Part shown: piece by piece, positions 47,602 to 56,146 of the stretch
Layout of the letters: each line of letters begins with the position of its first letter
Numbering within the stretch: the first letter of the stretch is position 1
Source: Microbacterium sp. SA39
GTDB taxonomy: Bacteria > Actinomycetota > Actinomycetes > Actinomycetales > Microbacteriaceae
Assembly: GCF_000967865.1 (NCBI RefSeq)
Contig: NZ_JXRU01000038.1
Location: 124,001-188,000 of the forward strand
Direction: 5' to 3'
DNA length: 64,000 nucleotides
The notes under the pieces: generated by a model
The model's input: only the letters and a program-made list of their open reading frames with translations
What the model was told of the DNA's origin: nothing
The model's database searches: none
Made by a program: the position numbers and the translations under genes

Positions 47602-49542
47602 TCAGGAAACCGAGACGCCTCGCGTCGCGGATGACCGACCGAGGTAGACGTAATCCTCGTGCTTCGCGGAGCGCCCGTCCCCCGCTGCTCGACCGTGCAG
47701 CCGTCGCCACACCCAGGGCAGGGCATGGCGGCGCCACCAGACACCGGCGCCGATCGTCTCATGCTCGTGCAGCGCCGCATCCAGCGCGCCGAGCGCGTCG
47801 GCATCCGGAACACCCAGGACCTCGGCCGCGCGATAGGCGAGGAACCGGTGCCCCCGGCTGCTCAGATGCACGAGATCCTCGCCCCAGTTCTGACGCTCCG
47901 GCAGCGAGGGGTGCAGGTCGGTATCGATCAGGATCGCGCCGGTGCGCGCGGCGACCCCGGCGAGCGCGGTCGCGAAGGCCGAGAAGCGGCGCGTGTAGAT
48001 CGAGGCGGCACGTCGTGCGGGGAGGAACGGCGTGACGAGGACCACATCGGCACCGATCTCGCGGAGCTGGACCACGGCCTCCTCGAGACGCGCGGCGAGC
48101 GCCGTCATGTCAACCCGGTGCTTCACGAGGTCGTTGGCGCCGATGAGGATCGAGACCAGGTCGGGACGCAGCTGCAGCGCGCGCTCCAGCTGTGTCCCGC
48201 ACACGTCGCTCACGCGCTTCGAGCGGATCGCGAGGTTGGCGTAGTGGAGTCCGCCGCGCGCGGCGAGCAGCAGGGCGAGCCGGTCGGCCCATCCGCGCAG
48301 GGCGCCATCCGGAGCGGGGTCGCACAAGCCCTCGGTCAGGGAGTCGCCGAGTGCGACGTAGCGCCGCCATCGCCGTGGAGTCACCGACGCCGTGGGCTCC
48401 GGCCTCACCACTCGGCGAGCGCGGGCGCGCGCGTCCACGCCGTGCAGCATCCGCGCATCCTCGAAGTGTCCGACGAGCTGGTCGCACACACTCGCCCAGC
48501 TGCGTCCCTGCACCGCCTCTCGTCCGGCATCGCCGAACGCCCGGCGCTTGCGCGCATCCCCGGCGAGGTCCGCCACCCGCATCCTCATGTCGTCGAGGTC
48601 GCCCGGCCGGTAGAGCCAGCCGTCGATCCCCATGCGGACGAGATCGAGCGGGCCGCCGCGGCCGGTCGCGATCACGGGCACGCCGCTCGCGTGAGCCTCC
48701 TGCAGGGTCTGACCGAAGGTCTCGCTCTCCCCGGGGTGCACGAACAGGTCGAACGACGCCATGGCGGCGGCGAGCGCATCGCCGTCGAGGTGTCCCAGGA
48801 AGAGGGCGTCCGGCAGCAGCGCCTCGAGCCGTGACCGGGTCGGTCCGTCGCCCACGATGACGAGACGCGTGCCAGGGATGCCGTGCAGGGCGGCGAGGTC
48901 CTCGACCTGCTTCTCCGGTGCGAGTCGGCCGACATAGCCGATCACCACCTCCGCACCCCACGACGCGCGCAGTTCGCCGCTGCGTCGTGAAGGTTGGAAG
49001 CGCTCGGCATCCACGCCTCTCCCCCATCGGCGCACCCGGTCGATGCCGAGAGCTGCGAGCTGCTGCGCCGATTCCGCGGAGGGGGCGAGGGTCAGGGTCG
49101 CTCGTCGGTGGAGGCGGGCGATATGCGTCTGGGCGAGGCCCGTGGTCGCCGCGATCCGATATCGCTCGGTGTAGGCGGCGACATCGGTCTGGTACGCCGC
49201 GACGGATGCCACGTCGAGCCTCTCGGCGGCGAGCACACCGCGCCAGCCGAGCGCGAACGGCGAGGCGAGGTGAACGACGTCGGGTTCGAAGCGGCGGAGC
49301 GAAGCCGCGACCCGATGGGCCGGCGACGTTCCGACCCGCACATTGCGGTACCCCGGGAGGGCGAGGCTCGGGATGGCCTCGATGCGCGCGCCGCTGACCT
49401 CCTCGGGGATGCCGACGGCTGCGGGCGCGATCACATGGGCTTCGTGCCCGCGCTGCTCGAGGTGCCGCAGGATCTGCATCACCGATCCGGTGACGCCGTT
49501 CATGTGCGGAAGGAAGGATTCCGTGATGATCGCTACTCTCAC
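47602..49542 (-). CDS. GT4 glycosyltransferase fused to an SGNH/GDSL hydrolase
   Basis: Two enzymes in one chain of 646 residues. Residues 1 to about 365 are a GT-B glycosyltransferase related to GDP-mannose-dependent mannosyltransferases (MRVAIITESFLPHMNGVTGS, GYVGRLAPEKQVEDL, and HPGESETFGQTLQEAHASG with its EX7E acids). A short Arg/Pro linker leads to residues about 395-620, an SGNH hydrolase with Ser401 (ALGDSLTEG), Asn470 (ILIGANDL) and Asp556/His559 (EDLVHLSSRGH). The GTG start (49542) sits 6 nt after CATCCT. The hydrolase may deacylate, or the unit may modify a glycan or glycolipid that the transferase makes. Confidence 0.87.
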   Translation of the reverse strand: MRVAIITESFLPHMNGVTGSVMQILRHLEQRGHEAHVIAPAAVGIPEEVSGARIEAIPSLALPGYRNVRVGTSPAHRVAASLRRFEPDVVHLASPFALGWRGVLAAERLDVASVAAYQTDVAAYTERYRIAATTGLAQTHIARLHRRATLTLAPSAESAQQLAALGIDRVRRWGRGVDAERFQPSRRSGELRASWGAEVVIGYVGRLAPEKQVEDLAALHGIPGTRLVIVGDGPTRSRLEALLPDALFLGHLDGDALAAAMASFDLFVHPGESETFGQTLQEAHASGVPVIATGRGGPLDLVRMGIDGWLYRPGDLDDMRMRVADLAGDARKRRAFGDAGREAVQGRSWASVCDQLVGHFEDARMLHGVDARARARRVVRPEPTASVTPRRWRRYVALGDSLTEGLCDPAPDGALRGWADRLALLLAARGGLHYANLAIRSKRVSDVCGTQLERALQLRPDLVSILIGANDLVKHRVDMTALAARLEEAVVQLREIGADVVLVTPFLPARRAASIYTRRFSAFATALAGVAARTGAILIDTDLHPSLPERQNWGEDLVHLSSRGHRFLAYRAAEVLGVPDADALGALDAALHEHETIGAGVWWRRHALPWVWRRLHGRAAGDGRSAKHEDYVYLGRSSATRGVSVS

Positions 49543-49681
49543 ACCCTCAGGATGACGGCGGGAAGACACCGCTCTCGCCGGAAACGGGACGAACCACCAG
49601 ATGTTCACCGGATGCTGGATCGCAGGTCACCGGCTATCCGGCCTTTGGTTCCCGTTCACCGTCGCACGGCACAGTGAAGCG

Positions 49682-50266
49682 GTGTCGACCGACCTGCTCG
49701 CCGAAACGCTCGCCGGCCCGTGGAGCCTGGTGCTGATGAGCCTCCTCGTCGTCGGCGATGCCTTCCTCGTGGTGATCCCGGGCGAGGTCGCGGTGACGGC
49801 GCTCGGTGCCCTCGCGGTCACGACCGGCGCGCCGCTGCTGTGGGCCGTCATCGTCTGCGCGGCGGTCGCCGCGACCGTCGGCGACGTGTGCTGCTATCTG
49901 ATCGGAAGGCTGGTCGGCACGGACCGCTGGCGCTGGATGCGGGCACCGCGCGTGCAGCAGGCGCTCGCGTGGGCGAGGCGGCGTCTCGACAGCGGCACGG
50001 CCACCGTGCTCTTCACCGCCCGCTTCGTGCCGTTCGCGCGGCTCGCCATCAACCTCGTGGCGGGAGCATCGCGCATCCATCCCCCGCGCTATCTCGCGCT
50101 CGTCGCTCTGGCTGCGACAGGGTGGGCCGTCTACCAGGCGGCGATCGGTGCCGCTGTCGCCGCGATCGTGCCCGGCGGACCTCTCGTGGCCGTGCCGGTC
50201 TCGATCGCGGTGGCCATCGGCGTCGGTCTGCTGATCGACGCCCTCACCCGCAGACGACGGACGTGA
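49682..50266 (+). CDS. DedA-family membrane protein
   Basis: DedA/VTT-domain membrane protein of 194 residues with about five helices. The family motif F/Y-x-R-F-x-P-x-x-R is visible as FTARFVPFARLAINLVAGAS (about 115-135), preceded by GDVCCYLIGRLVG. DedA proteins support membrane lipid homeostasis, including undecaprenyl-phosphate or phospholipid flipping. The start is GTG 49682. It is divergent from the glycosyltransferase fusion. Confidence 0.87.
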   Translation: MSTDLLAETLAGPWSLVLMSLLVVGDAFLVVIPGEVAVTALGALAVTTGAPLLWAVIVCAAVAATVGDVCCYLIGRLVGTDRWRWMRAPRVQQALAWARRRLDSGTATVLFTARFVPFARLAINLVAGASRIHPPRYLALVALAATGWAVYQAAIGAAVAAIVPGGPLVAVPVSIAVAIGVGLLIDALTRRRRT

Positions 50267-50291
50267 ACACCTCCTCTTCGCGAGCGTGCTC

Positions 50292-50297
50292 TAGGCT
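50292..50297 (+). promoter_or_regulatory. -10 element of the DUF5302 gene (leaderless)
   Basis: TAGGCT, 6 nt before ATG 50304. Confidence 0.55.
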
Positions 50298-50303
50298 CGG
50301 GGC

Positions 50304-50480
50304 ATGAGCACCGAAGAAGGCGCCACCTCCGCTGAGGAGATGAAGCGCAAGTTCAAGGAAGCGCTCGAGAAGAAGAACGCGCAGCACCGACAGGGCGAGT
50401 CGCACCTCGACGGCGACTCCGCCGTGCACGGCGCAGCCGCCCCGCAGACGCGGCGCGAGTTCCGACGCAAGAGCGGTTGA
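50304..50480 (+). CDS. DUF5302 small protein
   Basis: Small, charged, hydrophilic protein of 58 residues, recognised by the motif SAEEMKRKFKEALEKKNAQH and the C-terminal QTRREFRRKSG. DUF5302 is an actinobacterial family of unknown function. It has a leaderless-type promoter and a strong terminator directly after the stop (50487-50520), so it is an independent small-protein gene. It is predicted to be helical in the first half and disordered after. Confidence 0.8.
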   Translation: MSTEEGATSAEEMKRKFKEALEKKNAQHRQGESHLDGDSAVHGAAAPQTRREFRRKSG

Positions 50481-50486
50481 CCACAC

Positions 50487-50520
50487 GGATGCGGGGCCGG
50501 AATCATCCGGCCCCGCATCC
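50487..50520. terminator. Hairpin terminator after the DUF5302 gene
   Basis: GGATGCGGGGCCGG / CCGGCCCCGCATCC, a perfect 14-bp stem with a 6-nt loop (aatcat), followed by CTCTCTT. It lies between two convergent genes and could serve both strands; the dctA-type stop is 34 nt away. Confidence 0.75.
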
Positions 50521-50553
50521 CTCTCTTCGCTCGCGAGATCAGTCCCGCAGGGC

Positions 50554-51990
50554 TCAGGCCTGTGCCGCGCGATCTCTGGCCCGCTGCTCCTTCGCGGACA
50601 TCTCGGCGACGGCGGACTCGCTGAGCTCCTGCACCCCCGCCGCCTGCGGAGCATCCGACATCCCATGCGCATCCACGCCGTCCATCAGCGACTCGTCGAA
50701 GGGCAGCTCTCCGCTGAGCACCCGGCGGGTGCGATCCCGGTCGATCTGCTTCGTCCAGGTGCCGATGAGGAGGGTGGCGACGGCGTTGCCCGTGAAGTTG
50801 GTCAGCGCGCGCCCCTCCGACATGAACCGGTCGATACCGACGATCACGCCGACGCCGTCGACCAGATCCGGGCGGTACGCCTGAAGCCCACCGGCGAGGG
50901 TGGCGAGGCCGGCGCCGGTCACTCCCGCAGCGCCCTTGCTCGCGATGATCATGAACACCAGGAGGCCGATCTGCTCGCTGATCGACATCGGCTGGCCCAT
51001 TCCCGTCGCGATGAACAGCGATGCCATCGTCAGGTAGATCGCGGTGCCGTCGAGGTTGAACGAGTACCCCGTCGGAACAGTGATGCCCACCACGGGCTTC
51101 GAGACGCCGACGTGCTCCATCTTCGCGATCAGTCGCGGCAGCGCGGATTCCGATGACGACGTGCCGACGATCAGCAGGTACTCGCGTCCCAGGTACTTCA
51201 TGAGCGAGAAGATGTTCACCCGCGTGACGGCCCAGAGCAGCACGCCGAGCACCACCACGATGAACAGGATGCAGGTGATGTAGAAGGCGACCATCAGGAT
51301 GCCGAGGCTCCAGATCGCCGCGACCCCGGTCTTGCCCACCACGGCCGCGATCGCACCGAACGCGCCGATCGGAGCGAGCCACAGGATCATGCCGAGGATG
51401 CGGAACACCAGCTTCTGGAGCTGCTTGACCGCGTCCATGATCGGAGCGCCCCGGTCGCCGAGCCCCTGCAGGGCGAACCCGACCAGCAGCGCGATGAACA
51501 GCACCTGGAGCACGCTCTCCCCCGTGAAGGCCGAGAAGAAGGTGGCGGGGATGATGGCGAGGATGAACTCCTGCGTGGTCTTCGCCTCGCCCTCGGCCTC
51601 ATACGTGGAGCCGGCCATGTCGAGGCCGGAGCCAGGGTGGATGATGTTGCCGACGACCAGGCCGATCGCGAGCGCGAAGGTCGACATGACCATGAAGTAG
51701 AGCAGCGCGAGCCCGCCGATCTTCCCGACCGTCGCCGCCTTCGCGATGGATCCGACGCCCACGACGATCGTGCAGAAGATGATCGGCGCGATCATCATCT
51801 TGATCAGCGCCACGAAGCCCTTGCCGAGCGGCTCGAAGCTCTGCCCGACCTCCGGCCAGATGAGCCCGACGAGGGCGCCGAGCACCACCGCGATGATCAC
51901 GGACACGTACAGCCAGGTGTGCCGATCCCAGGACTGCTTTCCGCGTCGCCAGTTGAACCCCGGCAGACTGAACCCCGTTGTGATGGCCAT
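50554..51990 (-). CDS. dctA: Dicarboxylate:cation symporter (DctA/GltP family)
   Basis: Secondary transporter of the DAACS family for succinate, fumarate, malate or related acids. The 478 residues have about eight membrane helices, the serine-rich re-entrant loop VGTSSSESALPRLI, the helix-7 motif PTGYSFNLDGTAIYLTMA, and GAAGVTGAG in the second hairpin. The C-terminus is hydrophilic and acidic (from about 440). GGAGG precedes the ATG by 4 nt. It is divergent from a CitA/DcuS-type two-component system, its probable regulator. Confidence 0.92.
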   Translation of the reverse strand: MAITTGFSLPGFNWRRGKQSWDRHTWLYVSVIIAVVLGALVGLIWPEVGQSFEPLGKGFVALIKMMIAPIIFCTIVVGVGSIAKAATVGKIGGLALLYFMVMSTFALAIGLVVGNIIHPGSGLDMAGSTYEAEGEAKTTQEFILAIIPATFFSAFTGESVLQVLFIALLVGFALQGLGDRGAPIMDAVKQLQKLVFRILGMILWLAPIGAFGAIAAVVGKTGVAAIWSLGILMVAFYITCILFIVVVLGVLLWAVTRVNIFSLMKYLGREYLLIVGTSSSESALPRLIAKMEHVGVSKPVVGITVPTGYSFNLDGTAIYLTMASLFIATGMGQPMSISEQIGLLVFMIIASKGAAGVTGAGLATLAGGLQAYRPDLVDGVGVIVGIDRFMSEGRALTNFTGNAVATLLIGTWTKQIDRDRTRRVLSGELPFDESLMDGVDAHGMSDAPQAAGVQELSESAVAEMSAKEQRARDRAAQA

Positions 51991-52137
51991 GTTTCCTCCT
52001 CGATCATGAACGTCGTCGTGTCATGTGTGCGGCGGCTTCCGCGTCGCCGATGAGATCCACCGTCGCCGAGTTCACGCGACGGCGCGATTTGTGGTCGTAT
52101 TGGTCACTACCCAGATCGCCGACGACCGGAGGATGCG
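51991..52137. promoter_or_regulatory. Divergent control region, dctA and the two-component genes
   Basis: This 147-nt region separates the symporter from the sensor kinase. It contains a TATTGG-like -10 on the plus strand (around 52098) and GGAGG before the kinase. No clear response-regulator repeat could be picked out by eye. Confidence 0.4.
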
Positions 52138-53421
52138 ATGGCTCACCTCTCTGACGGCCGCAGCACGGCATCACGGGTCTTCGTCGTGCTCCTCGGCGCC
52201 GCCGTCGTGATCGGCGTGCTGGTCGCGGTGTTCCTGGTCGTCGAAGCGCAGCGCGCCATCCGCGCCGAGGCGGAGCGGGTGACGGCGGCGACCGCGGTGT
52301 CGCTCGCCGCCTCGCCGGACGTCGTGTCGGCCTTGAGCGCCGGGGACGAAGACAAGGCGACGCGGCGGCTCGAGCCCTACGCGCTGGCCGTCATCGACGA
52401 GGCCGGCCTCGACTTCATCACCGTCATGACCGTCGACGGCATCCGCGTCACGCATCCCGACGCCGAACAGATCGGCGGACGATACCTGGGGACGATTCCT
52501 GCATCGCCGCAGACCCTCACCGAGGAGTTCACGGGAACTCTCGGGCCCTCCGTGCGGACGATCGTTCCTGTCGAGGATGCCGGCGGCACGCTTCGGGGCT
52601 GGGTCGCCGCGGGGGTGACGACCGAGTCGATCAGCGAGACCCTGGTCCGGCGGCTCCCGCTTTCCCTGGGCATAACCCTCGGTCTCGTCGCGCTCGGCAC
52701 AGGCGGGGCCGTGTTGGCCCGCTGGTTCACTCGGCGCATCGCCGGCGACCTGCCTCCCGGCCAGCTGCGCGACGCGGTGTCCTCCTACGAGTCCATTCGC
52801 ACGCTCGGCGAAGCGCTGCGCGCGCAGACCCACGAACACGGGAATCGCATGCACACCGCCGTGGCTCTTCTCGAACTCGGACGACGCGATGAGGCGATCG
52901 AGATCCTCACCGAGACCTCCCGGCAGAGTCAGTCGCTCGTGGATCAGGTCACCGCACGCAGCCAGGGCGACCCGGCCGTCGGCGCCCTCCTGCTCGGGAA
53001 AGCGTCTCAGGCGAAGGAGCGCGGCATCGACTGGCGGGTCCATATCGACCCCGCCACTCCGCGGTCGCCGCTCTCGACGGTCGACAGCGTGTCGGTGCTC
53101 GGCAACCTCATCGACAACGCGATGGATGCCGCCGCCGAGTCGGACGACCGCTGGGTCGCGGTCTCCCTGCGGCCGACGGCGGATGGCGGTATCGATCTCG
53201 AAGTCTCCGACAGCGGACCGGGGATTCCCCACGACCGGCGCGAGCAGATCTTCCAGCGGGGCTATTCGACGAAACCGGCGGATGCCGAGGGGCGCGGCAT
53301 CGGGCTGGCGCTGGTGCGCTCTGTCGTCACGGATGCCGGTGGCACGGTGACGGTCACGGAGGATCCGACGACGTTCCGCGTCGTGCTGCCTGCGGCGGGC
53401 TCGCGGAGACGACGCGCATGA
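52138..53421 (+). CDS. CitA/DcuS-type sensor histidine kinase lacking the PAS domain
   Basis: Membrane sensor kinase for di/tricarboxylates. The 427 residues comprise TM1 (about 13-36), an extracytoplasmic sCache-like sensor (about 40-172; ITVMTVDGIRVTHPDAEQIGG), TM2 (about 175-197), and after only ~30 residues the phosphorylation helix with His232 (RAQTHEHGNRMHTAVALLEL). The HATPase follows: N-box LGNLIDNAMDA, DSGPGIP and GRGIGLALV. Orthologues usually carry a ~100-residue PAS between TM2 and the kinase; it is absent here. The response-regulator start overlaps its stop (ATGA). Confidence 0.9.
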   Translation: MAHLSDGRSTASRVFVVLLGAAVVIGVLVAVFLVVEAQRAIRAEAERVTAATAVSLAASPDVVSALSAGDEDKATRRLEPYALAVIDEAGLDFITVMTVDGIRVTHPDAEQIGGRYLGTIPASPQTLTEEFTGTLGPSVRTIVPVEDAGGTLRGWVAAGVTTESISETLVRRLPLSLGITLGLVALGTGGAVLARWFTRRIAGDLPPGQLRDAVSSYESIRTLGEALRAQTHEHGNRMHTAVALLELGRRDEAIEILTETSRQSQSLVDQVTARSQGDPAVGALLLGKASQAKERGIDWRVHIDPATPRSPLSTVDSVSVLGNLIDNAMDAAAESDDRWVAVSLRPTADGGIDLEVSDSGPGIPHDRREQIFQRGYSTKPADAEGRGIGLALVRSVVTDAGGTVTVTEDPTTFRVVLPAAGSRRRRA

Positions 53422-54113
53422 TTCGCACGCTGCTGGTCGACGATGATGCACTCACCCTCGAGTTGCACCGCGACTATGTTGCGCGCCTGGACGGCTTCGA
53501 GGTGGTCGGCGAATGCAGCGGCGCCCGCGCGGCGGTGAGCGCAGTGCTGGATCGCCAGGGGGCCGAAGCCTTCGATCTGATTCTGCTCGACATCACCATG
53601 CCGGACGGGTCGGGGATCGACGTGCTCCGCGCACTCCGTGCCCGCGCCGCCTCGGTCGACGTGATCGCCGTCACGGGGGTTCGCGACGCGGAGACCGTGC
53701 GGCAGATGGCCGCGCTGGGCGTCTTCCACTACCTGGTGAAGCCGTTCCCCTTCGCCGTCTTCGCAGAGCGCATGGAGCAGTACCGGTCGCATCGGGAGCA
53801 GGCCAGGACCACCGACGGAGAAGCGACTCAGGCGGAGATCGACGCGCTGCTCGGACGCTCGACGGGCACGATCTCGCTCCCCAAGGGCCTGTCGGCCGCC
53901 TCCCTCGATCGGGTCTCGACCGCCGTGCGCGCGACCGGTCCGCTGTCGGCGAGCGAAGCGGCCGAGCGCCTCGGCATGTCACGCGTGGCCGTGCGGCGCT
54001 ACCTCGAGCACCTCGCTGCCGAGGGCGTCGTCACCCGGAGCGCGCGATACGGCGCCCGTGGCCGCCCGGAGACCGAGTATCGCTGGAACCGCGGAGCAGC
54101 CCACGGCGTCTGA
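53418..54113 (+). CDS. CitB/DcuR-type response regulator
   Basis: Partner regulator of the preceding kinase. The 231 residues consist of a receiver domain (1-120) with acidic Asp8-Asp9-Asp10, phospho-acceptor Asp58 (LILLDITMPDGSG), Thr86 and Lys108 (YLVKPF). It is followed by a C-terminal winged helix (about 160-225; LSASEAAERLGMSRVAVRRYLEHL and the ARYGARGRPETEY wing). It would bind the 51991-52137 region and activate dctA in response to dicarboxylates (inference). Its start is coupled to the kinase. Confidence 0.92.
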   Translation: MIRTLLVDDDALTLELHRDYVARLDGFEVVGECSGARAAVSAVLDRQGAEAFDLILLDITMPDGSGIDVLRALRARAASVDVIAVTGVRDAETVRQMAALGVFHYLVKPFPFAVFAERMEQYRSHREQARTTDGEATQAEIDALLGRSTGTISLPKGLSAASLDRVSTAVRATGPLSASEAAERLGMSRVAVRRYLEHLAAEGVVTRSARYGARGRPETEYRWNRGAAHGV

Positions 54114-54163
54114 GTTCAACGGGGAAGGCGCCCTGCGTCGAGAACCGAACCGGACGACGGAGG

Positions 54164-54808
54164 TCACTCCCCCGCGAGGCCCCCGAGCAGATGACCGAAC
54201 GAGCGACCCTCACCGAGATAGGTGGCCGGGTCGTACGGGTCGGCTGCCGAAGCGGCGTCGCGACGGGCGATCGCCTCGGCGAGCTCGCGCGCACCCTTCT
54301 CGACGCGTGTGGCGAGCGGAGCGACATCGTCGCCCGAGCCGCCCCAGTCGCTCGACGCCGCGAACACGCCCGTCGAGACCGCCTCGGCGTGCAGGTAGGC
54401 GAACAGCGGACGGATCGCGTAGTCGATCGCCAGCGAGTGCCGAGCCGTCCCTGCGTTCGCGCCGATCAGCACCGGCTTCCCGGTGAGCGCATCGGGGTCG
54501 AGCACGTCGATGAACGACTTGAAGAGTCCCGAATAGCTCGTGGAGAAGATCGGCGTCACCGCGATCAGCGCGTCGGCCGACACCACGGTGTTGATCGCCG
54601 TCTCGAGCGCCGGCGGCGCGAACCCGGTGAGCAGGTTGTTGGTGATGTCGTGCGCATAGTCGCGCAACTCGATCACGTCGACACTGGTCTCGATGTCCCG
54701 CTCACGGAGCGCTTTGACGGTCTCGGCCGCGAGCCGATCAGCGAGCATGCGCGTGGAAGACGGGTTCGACAGCCCGGCGGAGACGACCGCGATGCGACGA
54801 ACGGTCAT
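54164..54808 (-). CDS. FMN reductase, CE1759-type partner of an LLM oxygenase
   Basis: NAD(P)H-dependent flavin reductase of the flavodoxin-like SsuE/FMN_red fold, 214 residues. ATG 54808 is chosen because GGAAGGG lies 8 nt upstream and the gene then begins one base after the LLM stop. Motifs: VVSAGLSNPSSTRMLADR (phosphate loop) and VTPIFSTSYSGLFKSFIDVLD (active-site loop), as in the CE1759 group. It supplies reduced FMN to the neighbouring monooxygenase. The substrate of the pair is unknown. Confidence 0.87.
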   Translation of the reverse strand: MTVRRIAVVSAGLSNPSSTRMLADRLAAETVKALRERDIETSVDVIELRDYAHDITNNLLTGFAPPALETAINTVVSADALIAVTPIFSTSYSGLFKSFIDVLDPDALTGKPVLIGANAGTARHSLAIDYAIRPLFAYLHAEAVSTGVFAASSDWGGSGDDVAPLATRVEKGARELAEAIARRDAASAADPYDPATYLGEGRSFGHLLGGLAGE

Positions 54809-54809
54809 C

Positions 54810-56036
54810 TCAGGCACCCTTCCGGCTCAGCCCGAACGCCGCGCCTGCGGGAGCCGGGGTGTCCTGGTAGGGCGAATCGCCGGTCAGGTTGTCGCCCCGG
54901 TTCGCACCGGGCCGGGCCTGACGGGTCGGGCCGTCGCCGAACTCCGCTTTGACGCGCGCGGCGTGGGTCGGAGCATCCGGCACCGCCTCCGGGCGGTCCT
55001 TCGCGAGCTCCTTGCGCAGCACGGGGACGACCTCAGCGCCGAGGATGTCGAGCTGCTCGAGCACCGTCTTCAGCGGAAGACCCGCGTGGTCGATGAGGAA
55101 CAGCTGACGCTGGTAGTCGCCATAGTGCTCGCGCATGGCGGCGTAGCGGTCGATGATCTGCTGCGGGGATCCGACCGTGAGCGGAGTCATCTCGGTGAAG
55201 TCCTCCATGCTCGGACCGTGACCGTAGACGGGGGCGTTGTCGAAGTAGGGGCGGAACTGGTTCACCGCGTCCTGCGAGTTCGCCGCCATGAAGACCTGAC
55301 CGCCGAGACCGACGATCGCCTGCTCCGGTGTGCCGTGACCGTAGTGCGCGTAGCGCTGGCGGTAGAGCTCGATCAGCCGCTGGTAGTGCTCCTTCGGCCA
55401 GAAGATGTTGTTCGCGAAGAACCCGTCACCGTAGTAGGCGGCCTGCTCGGCGATCTCGGGCGTGCGGATCGAGCCGTGCCAGACGAAGGGCGCGATGCCG
55501 TCGAGCGGACGGGGGGTGGAGGTGAAGCCCTGCAGCGGAGTGCGGAACTTGCCCTCGAAGTCGACGACGTCCTCGCGCCACAGCTTGTGCAGCAGCGCGT
55601 AGTTCTCGATCGCGAGAGGCAGTCCCTGGCGGATGTCCTGCCCGAACCACGGGTACACGGGCCCGGTGTTGCCACGACCGAGCATGAGGTCCATGCGTCC
55701 GTCTGACACATGCTGCAGCATCGCGTACTCCTCCGCGATGCGCACCGGGTCGTTCGTGGTGATGAGCGTGGTCGAGGTCGAGACGATCAATCGCTCGGTC
55801 TGCGCGGCGAGAGCCGCGAGGAACGTGGTGGGGCTGGACGACCAGAAGGGCGGGTTGTGGTGCTCGCCGATCGCGAAGACGTCGAGTCCCACCTCCTCGG
55901 CGTGCGTGGCGATGGTCAGGGTCGCCTTGATGCGCTCCTGCTCGCTGGGCGTCTCGCCCGTGGTGGGATCGCGCGTGATGTCGCTGACCGACATGATGCC
56001 GAACTGCATCGCCTGCGCGCCTGACTGCTCGCTCAT
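54810..56036 (-). CDS. LLM-class flavin monooxygenase, CE1758-type
   Basis: Luciferase-like TIM-barrel monooxygenase using FMNH2 (or F420), 408 residues from ATG 56036, which has GGAG 5 nt upstream. Characteristic are LDVFAIGEHHNPPFWSSSPT, the RLIVSTSTTLITTNDPVR flavin loop, SDGRMDLMLGRGNTGPVYPW and WHGSIRTPEIAEQAAYYGDGFF. The C-terminal ~60 residues are polar and may be disordered. The product pairs with the next gene's FMN reductase, the 'LLM duo' arrangement of actinobacteria. A palindrome upstream (56081-56092) may be an operator. Confidence 0.88.
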   Translation of the reverse strand: MSEQSGAQAMQFGIMSVSDITRDPTTGETPSEQERIKATLTIATHAEEVGLDVFAIGEHHNPPFWSSSPTTFLAALAAQTERLIVSTSTTLITTNDPVRIAEEYAMLQHVSDGRMDLMLGRGNTGPVYPWFGQDIRQGLPLAIENYALLHKLWREDVVDFEGKFRTPLQGFTSTPRPLDGIAPFVWHGSIRTPEIAEQAAYYGDGFFANNIFWPKEHYQRLIELYRQRYAHYGHGTPEQAIVGLGGQVFMAANSQDAVNQFRPYFDNAPVYGHGPSMEDFTEMTPLTVGSPQQIIDRYAAMREHYGDYQRQLFLIDHAGLPLKTVLEQLDILGAEVVPVLRKELAKDRPEAVPDAPTHAARVKAEFGDGPTRQARPGANRGDNLTGDSPYQDTPAPAGAAFGLSRKGA

Positions 56037-56080
56037 GATCACTCCATCTTCCTCGAATCGGATGCCGAGCATCCTCTTCT

Positions 56081-56092
56081 ATTCACTTGAAT
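56081..56092. promoter_or_regulatory. Palindrome upstream of the LLM operon
   Basis: ATTCACTTGAAT, perfect arms ATTCA/TGAAT with a 2-nt centre, lies in an unusually A/T-rich patch about 45 nt before the LLM start, next to TATACAT on the minus strand. It is a plausible repressor site for the LLM-reductase operon. Confidence 0.4.
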
Positions 56093-56134
56093 GTATATGA
56101 GTCAACGCGGTGGGGCCAACTTTATTCCCGGCGG

Positions 56135-56140
56135 TAGCCT
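56135..56140 (+). promoter_or_regulatory. -10 element of the acyltransferase gene (leaderless)
   Basis: TAGCCT, 6 nt before ATG 56147. Confidence 0.5.
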
Positions 56141-56146
56141 CGAAGG

